Origin: Maylandia zebra
Lineage: Eukaryota > Chordata > Actinopteri > Cichliformes > Cichlidae
Direction: 5' to 3'
Assembly: GCF_041146795.1 (NCBI RefSeq)
Contig: NC_135177.1
Span: 23,596,560 to 23,660,559 of the forward strand
Length of the DNA: 64,000 bases
The notes under the pieces were generated by a model. The model saw nothing but the letters and a program-made list of their open reading frames with translations, was not told the origin of the DNA and ran no database searches. Every line of letters begins with the position of its first letter. Position 1 is the first letter of the stretch. Below are positions 49,386 through 64,000 of the stretch, piece after piece. A program made the position numbers and the translations under genes.

Positions 49386-52300
49386 GGTCTGTTTTTATTG
49401 CTTGGTAGATGGCCAAGAGGGCTTTTTACATGTAGCTTCTTCTCTCTTCTTTCTACGATATCACACATAGTCTTGATTAGAAAACCCCCCACTTTGCTTT
49501 CATGTCTGGTATCAGTTATGCAGCTTCAAGTTTAAAATAAATCATCCCAAGCTGTCGGTATAAACTTTGTATAATTATATACTGTGTCAAATTCCCATCA
49601 GTGTGTTTGAGCTTTCCTTGAAATAACTGAACCTGTTTAGGCAGGCAACCAGAAGAAAACGTCCAAAGCTTATAGGATCTGTATTTTATAATGATAGCCA
49701 TACATATTATACACATTTCATGAAAAAGCCTTAACTGATGACCGATGTGTATTTTGTGGCTGTAAAGTATAATATGCATCGATCAATTCACTGCAGGCTC
49801 AGTGAATTAAATGTAAACTAGCTCAGTACACACTTTTTTAAAGATTGGACATTGTTTTAATCTGATAATCGAAACAACCTTTCACACACGCGTTTGTCAC
49901 GTCAGGTTTTCTACCAGTATTTGTAACTGTAACTCTTTACTTTTTTAATTGAGTGGACCTGAATATTAGGATATAAAAGCTTTTTATTCTAGAAAGCCAA
50001 ATGAATTGTTAATATTTGTAATTTTAGACAGCCAAAAAAGTCAATTTTTTTCTCTTTTTTTACATTTTAAGTGTAACATTTCTTACCTCAGTCTTGATCC
50101 AGGAGCTTAGACGTCAGAGGAAACTTTATAAAAGTGAAGGTCCTTAAATAAAGTCTTAAAGTAAGTATCTTTTAAATATGAAACTCTCTATGATTAGACA
50201 CTAAAGGCACTCCTGACTTCTCTCTGGACAGTGGGTGTAGAAATGGGCGCCAGCGGCAAAGTGCTTTTCTGAAATACATCACCTACTCGAGGCCTTGCAA
50301 AATTGTGGACGCAATCATCAAGACTTCCGTCACAGCATGTTTGTTCCCCTCTTTCCTTGTGTTTAGTAGGAAGCTGTCGTCTGTCATTACGCGTCATTAT
50401 GAGCCATTACCAGATATTTATCTGGAAACAACTCCCTTCCTCCTTTCCTCTTGCTTTCAGTCTTAAGATTTGAGTTGCGTCCCACCAAGGCACTGTTTGG
50501 ACTAAGATTGTTTTTTTTTTTCTTTAAACGTTTTCCTGTTTGGCATTCCTATTTCTCGAATTATTTTCTCAGTGCTCTTACATCTCAAACTTTATACTCG
50601 TACTCAACTTTGAAATGTTATTGGGGAATTTCAATCCTGAGCCTGTCTATATTAAAACAGAACTATAGGTCAACACAAATTCAAGTTATAAACGATTAAC
50701 TTCAAGACAACCTTGTTTCAGAGATCTGTTACCAAATGTAGATAGTAATTAATAAGGCTGATCCTTCATTGACACATTAAGTGTTGCAGATTTATAGAAT
50801 ACGTCAGTACTGACGTTTCACAGGTCAGTGCTGTAACACATGCGACACTTGATACAGCCCATTAATACCATATAATGCTGCCAAGTAGGTTGTCACTGAC
50901 CTAATTGTGGATATTTATAGTCATGTTATTTTCTGATACAAATAAACCTTCGAGTTTTCATTGTTTATGTTACTGTATGTGCATGTGTTCCTGCCTGTGA
51001 AAGAAATACAGATTTAATGTTGCAAAGCAATGTTAAAACTTCTTTATTAATTTCTGACAGAATCCTAATTAATCTAAGATGCCAAACGCCCATGTTACCG
51101 ATATTTTTACGCACTCTCTCCCCCAAGTGGAAAAACATCTCAAGAGTAGCTACAAATCCTTGCTCGTTCTGGCTCTAGCAATTAGCCCAAACGAGAGTAG
51201 AGATCACATGTCAGGGATTGTTCTGTAGAGAAGGGGTAATTCAGTTGACCGTCACCCTTATAGGATGAAGACGGGGGTAATTGGCTATTCTCTGGCTTGT
51301 GTAGGAGAGGGCGGGGCTTGACTAATCCAGTTAGCAAATTATAGTTTAAACATAAAAAATGAATTATTGATTATCATACAGGGAAATACATGTCCTAAAT
51401 ACGATAAGTGCATGCTGCTTTCATCTCTGGTGTTTATGTGTGTTTCTTATACGTGTGCATAACTCATGAAGTCTCCTTTACACATGCTATGTTGGTCTGA
51501 AACAACACCTAAGACAATCAAGATAATACTTTCGCTCTAATTAAAGTAGACACAAAGTAAACAGACTAATGACGTAAATGTGGCAGCCAAAGTGTCATGA
51601 AGTGAGTTTGTTATACTGATAATACCTGATAGCCTCCAATGAGAACATAGCTGTTGGCAATGAATATGGAAACGACAAGAAAAAGTAAATCGGAGCTGAG
51701 TTACAAGAGACTAGACAGAAAAAGAGTTTCTATCAGAAAAAAATTCAAGTGAAGTCATCAGTGTGTGTTTTGTTAGTGTGCAGTTCAGTAAGCCTTTAAA
51801 ACATGAAAGTACCTTATGGCGGAGAAAAGAGAATGTAAGTCATGTCCGCAACTATTAATGTTGAGATTAAAGAAATTCATACAGTCAAAAAAACATGTAA
51901 AAAAACAAAACAAAGTTTAGCTAGGTAATATAAACCTAAACTAGTGACTCAAAGGAAAGCAGTACTGTAGGACAGGAAGGAGGACGTGCACAGAGGATAT
52001 TAAGGGCGCAGGTGGGATTGGACGTAGACGTGGGTTGCTGGGGGAGTTAAAATTGCCTGGACAGATGGTGGAGTGGCTTTCAGTGCTCAATCAAACCTAT
52101 TGAAGGTCATAACTAAAACAGCAGACAGAATTTTCTGAAACCCACCTGAAGCTTTGTTCACAGTTTGCTAGAAAGCACCTACTCACTTTTTGGTGAGTTT
52201 ACCGAAGTAACGTTTGGCTCCCAGAGTGAACTGTAACTTACAGTTGGATGCACTAAAGTTCTGTTTATCGGTTCATATTCAGCAATTTAGTACTAGTAAA

Positions 52301-52394
52301 TTAGTGAGTACAAGACTAACAGGGACAAATTGATTGCCAGAGTTCATAAGTAATTTAGCAGGGGTATAAACGTACACTAGAGCTTTCTGGACTT
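49386..52394. other. Intergenic spacer upstream of the recoverin/visinin gene
   Basis: AT-rich and divergent-gene spacer. No coding homology or RNA gene was recognised. A homeodomain CRX/OTX-type core (CTAATCC) occurs near 51319, as might be expected near a photoreceptor gene, but single six-base sites are common by chance. Confidence 0.35.
52365..52370 (+). promoter_or_regulatory. Possible TATA box of the recoverin/visinin gene
   Basis: A TATAAA lies about 230 bases upstream of a strong splice donor (CTG|GTAAGG after 52594) that would end a non-coding first exon. The next exon begins after the acceptor TATTTCAG at 52688 and contains the start codon. No other TATA-like box was chosen nearby; the assignment is tentative. 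Confidence 0.35.
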
Positions 52395-52849
52395 TTCAAA
52401 CAGACAATAGATAAAATTAGGATCTGGGGTTGCAATTTGGTCAAATGCTCATCCACCTTAAATCCCGCATTAACAGACTTAACCTAGTCAACTCGTGTAG
52501 GATGTGCTTTCCCCGCCCGCCTATATCTTTCACTGTCTTACTGTCGAGAGAGACACTCGGTTCCTCAGCCATCATCTGCTCACACAACACACTGGTAAGG
52601 TTTCTGCACATTTTGCACATTTTAACAAGCAAGTTGTTATTAATTTAAAGTTAAGTGAATTATATCACAATTCAAAATTATATTTCAGATTTCTGCTTGG
52701 TTTTTGACATCGAGAGAAGACATCAAGCCAGTAAGCAATAATAGTTTGGAAAAAGAAGAGTCATTTGACACCAGAGAAGAAAGCCTATCAAGTGGCATAT
52801 CCCAGCCAAGCAGTTTAACACATTGCAAAGATATTAAAAAGAAACTACA

Positions 52850-55685
52850 ATGGGAAATGCAACCAGTAGCGCGATATCAAAGGAGATCCTGGAGGACCTG
52901 AAGCTCACCACAAAATTTACTGAGCAAGAAATCTCCCAGTGGTACGAGAACTTTCAGAAGCAGTGTCCATCAGGACGCATCTCACCAGGGGAGTTTGAGG
53001 AAATCTATGCGCGCTTCTTCCCTGACAGTGATCCTAAGAGCTACGCAAGGCATGTGTTTCGCTCCTTTGACACCAACGATGACGGCACCTTAGACTTCAA
53101 GGAGTACATCATTGCACTACATATGACCTCCACTGGGAGGACAACCCGAAAACTGGAGTGGGCCTTCTCCCTGTTTGATGTAGACAAGAACGGATACATC
53201 ACCAAGACAGAAGTGAAAGAAATATGCCAGGTGAGCGTGGTTCAGTTTATAAAAGCGACATTGATGAATGGATGAGTGGCTTTAATGGTTCTAGTGTGAC
53301 AGCAAGCAGTTAATGTTAACTCATATCCCGTCAGAAAGAGATTCATTTTAAACATTGATCTTTTTTTCTTATTCTGGTTTTTATTAATCCCCAAGCCCCC
53401 AAAAACCTAAAGTGTTATTTTTCTTTCACTATAACAACTTTGTAAATCAGAAGTTCAAGCTATTCTCCCAGCCGTGGTTTCAGTGAGGAGGGAACGGAGA
53501 TGTCCGATTAAATTTATTGGATTAACTGACATAAGGCAACATAACGCAAAACCTTACATTAATGCCTGTTATTGAATCTAATGTTTTTGCTTTTTTTCTA
53601 TGTTTAACTGGTTTAACTCTGTAACATTAGGTCAACTAGCATTATTAATGGATTATTTTGTTAGGTTATCTCCTTATTTTGTCCACGTTCTGCAAAATCC
53701 ATTAAAGCTGTGTTGCTGTTAACTAAGAATTTACTATTCTTCTCATGGTATGTAGGTCTCAGTCTTAATTGGCAGCCCTATTAGCCAGTCTATTTGAGCC
53801 TAAAACTCCTGATAATCTTGGCGATTACAGGTTTAGCCTGCAGACAATATAGGGAGCCCTACTCCTGAGCAGAGCTACTCTTAAGTTCCACTCCTAAACA
53901 AGAGTATACTCATCATCTCGATTCTAATCCACGGCTGTTTTACTTGTGAGACTGCCACTGTGGACTGAAGACTGTACTATAATAAATGTTATGAAACTTA
54001 TGGAGGTTTTACACTTTTCTATATTCTCTCTTCAGACAAATGATATGGAATTGTAAGCGGTTTAGACAGATGAGCCAAGAATCCAGCTGGCATTGTAATG
54101 GGATTGAATTCCTGGCCAACTGGCTTGAGTCCATAAGCACCATGTTTACAGCACACTGCATAAAATAGCTGCATTTTAAAGCCCCGATAGCAGTTCAAAA
54201 ACTTACTATAAGATGAGATTCTTTCCGGTCTGTAAAACACTGAGGTAGAGGTCGACAAATACAAATTTACTGTGTGGTAAAAGGATACACCGCCTCCATT
54301 TTCCAGAAAGTATTCTTATGTAATGTATAAATAATATGTTAAATTAGAAAACATAAGTGAAAAAGGTGGAAATGCCTCAAAACCAGCCCGCAAGTACACT
54401 GTTCTGACATGTTAGACAAATCCTTAAAGACTGCAAGTGTGATTTATTTTAAGGAAACCAGCTGCTTAATTTTATTTTTATGACTTCACAACCTTGATGT
54501 CTGTCAGCGTAGATCACAGTCTGAAGTCTAAACTGTACTGACCATAACATCAGAGCAGGGGCGAGATTGAGGGATAGTCCAGGGAAAAGAGATGACATCT
54601 TGGTGTTTGGCCTGTGGCCTGAGTCTTGGCACTAATCCATGTTAATCTAGGTGTCTTAAATGTGGGAGATGAGTGCTCCCTCTCTAAGTGGGACACAAAC
54701 TTAAAGGCCTGAACCTAAAGTGCACACTCAGGAGGTTTACACTCAGTTAGTCATTCAGTCCACTGTCTGAGAGATGACAGGAGAGTTGCCCTATGAAATG
54801 CTGTAGCTTGTTTGAATATTTATGTATTTGTAATAAAAGGATTTTGCAATTTGTATAAATAGTCTATGTTTAAAAACTATAAAAAAAAATACTGGCCTCC
54901 ATATTTTCACTACAATACCAGTAACTCCAAATATGCACAAGACATTAATAAATTAACTGAAGAAGGCTGTTAGCATCCTCAGTTTTACTAGTGCTTACAT
55001 ATTCTTTGGTCAGTATCCATCTGCTTTATGTACTGTGCTGGTGATGAGAAAAATCATGCAGCATTACTTTCCATCTTATACCCAACCCCCTCTCAGGCCT
55101 TGTTTAAGCTGATCCCCAAAGAGGACCTCAGCAAACTACCAGATGATGAGAACACACCCGAGAAGAGAGCCACCAAGCTGTGGGGCTGCTTTGAAAAGAA
55201 AGACAATGGTAGGACGTGTAGTGGTAGTGCTTCTGCTCAGAGGGAGATAATATCAATGGAAGCCTCTGCTACCTTTCTTTAGCTGATGTTCCAGCATCCT
55301 GTGGGGGAGATTACATTTTACAATCAGCTGTTTGGCTTAACAGTAATACAAGTATTAATCCACCTGGGGGCAAGTCTCCACTTACAGGATCACTTGTGTC
55401 ACGCAAGCTTTATTACAAATCATTGGCCCAAAAACATCTTAAGTTATACATCACATGCTACTGTGTACCAAGCACACGAGATAAGAACATGTTGTTTAGA
55501 TAACAATAATCCATCCTCGTGTTATCTCACTTTCCTGGCTTGTTTTGTACTTATACGTTTCTCGTCTTAACTCCTTATTTTTTCCTCCCTTCACAGATCG
55601 ACTGGCTGAAGGAGAGTTCATTACAGGAGTGATCGAAAATGAGAACGCAATGCGTCTGATCCATTACGAACCAATAAAACATTAA
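52850..55685 (+). CDS. Recoverin/visinin neuronal calcium sensor
   Basis: Three coding exons, 52850-53230, 55097-55208 and 55597-55685, give 193 aa. MGN at the start is an N-myristoylation signal. EF-hand 1 is the non-binding CPSGR type, with the conserved Cys. EF-hand 2 (DTNDDGTLDFKE) and EF-hand 3 (DVDKNGYITKTE) have complete calcium loops. EF-hand 4 (EKKDNDRLAEGE) lacks the acidic first position and should not bind calcium. This is the recoverin pattern. The protein ends RLIHYEPIKH, like chicken visinin (RLIQYEP then KK), and lacks the longer basic tail of rod recoverin. It is therefore likely a cone-type teleost recoverin paralog. Recoverins inhibit opsin kinases when calcium is high, through a calcium-myristoyl switch, in photoreceptor outer segments. 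An upstream non-coding exon is likely. The next gene is GSG1L2-like, as in mammals next to RCVRN. Confidence 0.93.
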
Positions 55686-55992
55686 ATCCCTTCTCATTCC
55701 TACGTTTCTCCTCTTGGATCCCTATTCAGTTTTTATTAAACTATTTTTCTTTTTTTAAAAACCCACTTTTCCCTCTTCTTTCTCTCTCCGTATCAGATGT
55801 TTTCTCCGTCCTCTTCCTTAAATTCTCGGCCCCTCTGTAAATAAGCATTCCTACAGTTTCTGTACATTTGTGTGTTACACATACTTATACACATTAAGTA
55901 TCATACTTAATTATTAGCTTGTTATGCTTTTCTTGTTTTTTAGAAATTTGAAATGTCCTCCAGTATTGTAATTTACTCACTTGTACAAAAAA

Positions 55993-55998
55993 ATTAAA
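55993..55998 (+). terminator. Candidate poly(A) signal of the recoverin/visinin gene
   Basis: ATTAAA about 310 bases after the stop codon, followed by a T-rich and GG-containing stretch. An AATAAA also overlaps the last codons (55673-55678) but would leave no 3' UTR. Confidence 0.45.
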
Positions 55999-57116
55999 GA
56001 TTTTATCATTCATCTGGGCTTTGGAAATCTATTTATCTTATCTCTCCTGGAAAACAATTAAATCTCCTTTGACCTAGAAACATACTGCATATTAAAATGC
56101 TGGTAGTTGATAAAATTTTCACTTTAGGTTTTACTTTTTCAGTTGTATTAATCCCTGACAGTAAATCCAGGATTACCTCAAATGTATAACCTACAAAAAT
56201 TAAAGGTAAATTTAACTACTTGTTTTTGACTTTTGTAAAAAAACAAAACAAAAAAACCTCAGTACTTATACAGTTTTATCTCAAACATAGTATATGACAG
56301 GAGCTAAATGCAGTTTTTTAGAGCGTTGTTTTCCTGAAACTGGTGTCTCGGTGTTGCAGATATTAGTGTGTGCAGGCAATTCTTTCCAACTTTCATCCTG
56401 ACCCCCCCACATGCTGCTCCCCTCTTGCTTCACTCTCCTCCCTCTATTCCTCCTCCCTTCCATCCAACTCGGGATTACTGGTTTACACATAATCTTCTGT
56501 TCAACATCAGAGAGCAGACTTTTCAAAATCTCTGTAATCTTTCCATCTCTATGGGTTTGTCTGTGCATCTCCAGAGAGGCTGTGCTTGTGGTAGCTTCTG
56601 CTATACATGAATTGCATTAAAAAATTTTGTCTCTCAAAAGTTTCTGACCAAAGAAGTTTAAAAAAGGAAACATATTTATGAGCAGCATGTTTCTCTATAG
56701 AACGTGCTGTTCTTTCAGGAATAAACGCATCGTCCTCTGAAACGAACTGATCGCTAAGATGATGCTTTTCAAGTTAATATATAAACAATAGAATAGAGGA
56801 AGCATTTCTTTCCATTTGCAAACAAAGTCATACATTTCTTTCCTACTATGAGGCACTGAGAAATACCCAGAAAAATGCAGGCTTGCATGTGAACGAGATA
56901 CATACACAGATACATACGTTGTAGGCTTAGCGTTTTGATATGTGTGGATTTCTTTGGACCTTGAGCCCAATCAGTACATCCCATGTTCACAGAGAGTCAA
57001 AGTGGACGACGAGAAAGAAAGGATGTGTCTGCTTACATTGACCTTCTCCACCTTAGTTAAAGTGTCTTTCCTTTTCAGATTTTCAGCCCTTTCAGTTGAT
57101 ACGTGTTACTGATTCG
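55999..57116. other. Spacer between convergent recoverin/visinin and GSG1L2-like genes
   Basis: Contains the 3' flanks of two convergent genes. No coding homology or classifiable repeat was recognised. Confidence 0.4.
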
Positions 57117-61737
<4,621 letters not shown>

Positions 61738-64000
61738 GGCCACGCGGGAGAAGATGGAGGTACGGGTGGGGTCAGATATAGAGAGAGGAAGGTCAAAGTA
61801 AGACAAACAGGGGACAGAACGGGACAAGGCACACGCGAATAGCAGGACAGAAGGTATGAAAACAGCCACAGATGGAGCTGAGAGGGTGGGACAGATGCTT
61901 TGTGGGGGTTTTAAGAGGTTATGGGCGGCCAGGTTTAAAAAGAAAACAAATAAAAACGTGATGTAACAGTAAAGAAAGAAGATAAGAAAACAGATGGGGA
62001 ACGATATTGTAAAGTCAGTGGGATTAATAGAAAGGAAGATAAAGAAAGAGAGAGAGCAGGGAGCACGACAAGATGCTCTGATTTTGATACACGTGGGAAA
62101 GAGGGACAGAAGGAACAAAAAAATGAACAAGAGGAGATTTAGGTGGATGATTTGGGCACAGTGGGAGAGAACCGAGGGATTCCAGGATATTACTCTTTGT
62201 TGCCCTGACTTCTTCAGTATGAGGAGCGATTGATTCCTGCGGGAACAGATACAGACATGCGTCCTCTGAAATCAACACTCGAAGCCCTTTTTTCCTGTAT
62301 TAGATCAATTCAACTGTATCAAAAAAGCATCTACAAATACTAGAATTTATTAATAAAACTTGTATGTCTAAAGAGGACATCAAAATAGATTCCTGAACTT
62401 ATTATTTTGCAAAAAAAGTTAAATGAAATTGAGAGCAAGTGAGCATAAAAAAGAAAACAGAGGGTAAAAGGAAATTGCCCATATAATGAAATCTAGCTTT
62501 ACACTGTCAATCACTGCCTGAAGTCACATAAGTCCTCCAGCTGTTTAAAGGGGGGTTGTGAAAGGCTGAGTAATGTGTACTTTCCTGTGACCCCGGCTAA
62601 CATCTCTGTGCTTCCTGATTAACGCACTCAAGCCCGAGCCTGCCACTCATTATAAACTGTGGGCCTTAAGTGGAAGGCACGATGCAGGGGAGCAAAACAC
62701 TAGATTACTTTTTTGATGAAATTATAGATAAGCCAGAGATCTAAATGAAATTTTACACGTAATCCCTGGAAATCTGCTTTAATCTGTTTTTGTTAGGTGT
62801 GTTTTAGTGTGAAGTACACTTTGACCATGTCTGCTGCCAATCTTTCTCTCATGCAATGTCCCCCTGTCAGCTCACAGCCCCTGAAACATAACACAGATTA
62901 AATCAGGTGAATGTAGCACATCACTCATCCCTTAGCATGGTTTCTGTCATCTGTACTGCTGGAAATAAAACTCCATCAGTATGATAATACGCTTAATGAC
63001 CATTGGAGTGTTACTGAGGCAGTTAAAGCCAATGCTCAGCAGAGATAAGGCTTTCCTAAATACTTGCATTGCGTTTATTCTCAGATGTACATTATGTCCT
63101 TTCAGAACTGCACATCTTTTAAGCACTGTTTGTTTAGATTACCGCTCAGTGCGTCACACCATCACAGAGATGCCAGTTTAATTCATTCAGCACTGAAACA
63201 ATTACCCCACAAAGCACCTTGATAATCTGTGTGAAAGTCTACCTCTGCATATTACTGATGGTTTAACAGCAGCCAGTGACCAAGTATTGATATTTATAAG
63301 ATTATGTTTGAAATGGTTACTCTTAGCATGAACCTTACCATGTCGACTGCTGCTAAGACAATAAATATTTTCAGCCTTTACACGTCAGTAACTAGCTGAT
63401 GCATCATTTTCCAGCTTGCTCAATTTTTGCAGACGTCCATCCAAAATAGCTCGTTCAGTTTTCGTTCACAAATGACAGATTTAATTGAACACTCAGTGTA
63501 ATAACGACGTTTTTTTGCTATGTGTAAATATTAAAGAAATTATGTTTTTGCGATTGCTGATGAAGAATCCACAAATGACTTCAGAACAAATTATTTTTAA
63601 ATAAGTAAAATACCTACCAGACTTTGTTCTCGCCCTCTGTAGTCTTTCATGTCCATCATAAAACATATTTCACTGCCTTGCAGTGAACTTACATTGTGGT
63701 TTTTCTCTGCCTTCTTGATAAGCCCTTAATCAAAAAGCTCGTTCATAACTTTAGTTCAGCTGCTCCATCTTGAATACCCTCTCTGTTGCTACTCTCTTCA
63801 TCTTTTCTCTGTGCATCAGCTTTCCTTCTCCAGTGTGAGCATCAGTGGCCCTTACCTCTCCGGCTGCAAGCCCCGTGTAATCCTCCTCCGATGGAGATGC
63901 GAACCAATGGAGTGACTGCATGTCTGTCTCCAAGCCACTCTACTCCCTTTACTGTCTTTCTTGGTAATTTATGACACAAACCCACCCTGAATCATGTAAT
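61738..64000. other. Region upstream of gsg1l2 to window end
   Basis: Should contain the gsg1l2 promoter and 5' UTR directly next to 61737, including a T/C-rich minus-strand stretch that reads open but has no ATG. Beyond about 62280 I see no coding homology or repeat that I can classify. Confidence 0.4.

Noticed and set aside
52704-52901. A 65-codon upstream frame overlapping the recoverin/visinin start
   Set aside because: It starts at TTG, not ATG, so it is not a credible upstream ORF in a eukaryote.
61741-62130. A 131-codon hydrophobic N-terminal extension of gsg1l2
   Set aside because: The open frame continues upstream but has no ATG before MLERM at 61737; the apparent start is a TTG codon. 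The extension is therefore 5' UTR or promoter sequence.

Overview
This is a vertebrate nuclear locus, almost certainly from a ray-finned (teleost) fish. The genes are split into many small exons with GT-AG introns, the encoded proteins match vertebrate families throughout, and the spacers hold microsatellites, Tc1/mariner remnants, an RTE-type LINE tail and a tRNA-derived SINE of kinds common in fish. There are no bacterial operons, no CRISPR array and no phage-like segment.

Eight protein genes can be modelled from start to stop; all multi-exon models keep reading phase across every splice junction. In window order: cacng6 (minus, 5402-10302, 263 aa, calcium-channel gamma subunit); u2af2 (minus, 19319-25711, 470 aa, large U2AF splicing factor); ccdc106 (minus, 29001-31558, 402 aa); tmem238 (plus, 33277-33606, 109 aa), divergent from ccdc106; a JIP3/JIP4-family scaffold gene (minus, 35250-44738, 27 coding exons, 991 aa); a single-exon TMEM100-like gene (minus, 48951-49385); a recoverin/visinin gene (plus, 52850-55685, 193 aa); and a GSG1L2-like claudin-fold gene (minus, 57117-61737, 354 aa).

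The left part (cacng6-u2af2-ccdc106-tmem238) resembles human 19q13.42 and the right part (recoverin-GSG1L2) resembles human 17p13.1. Between them lie a third JIP3/4-type gene and a TMEM100-like gene. I infer that the window is one member of a paralogon produced by the early vertebrate genome duplications, and that the JIP-like gene may be an ohnolog absent from mammals.

The spacers hold the RTE LINE tail, a mariner fragment with a 53-bp perfect repeat, several decayed Tc1-like copies of at least three families, one SINE with an apparent target-site duplication, and long (CA)n, (AG)n and (AT)n tracts. No novel defence, mobile or biosynthetic system is visible. The points most worth a second look are the JIP-like gene and its missing JNK-docking motif, the ETS-CRE composite at the ccdc106/tmem238 promoter, and a Tc1 transposase remnant that stays in frame with a JIP-like exon.
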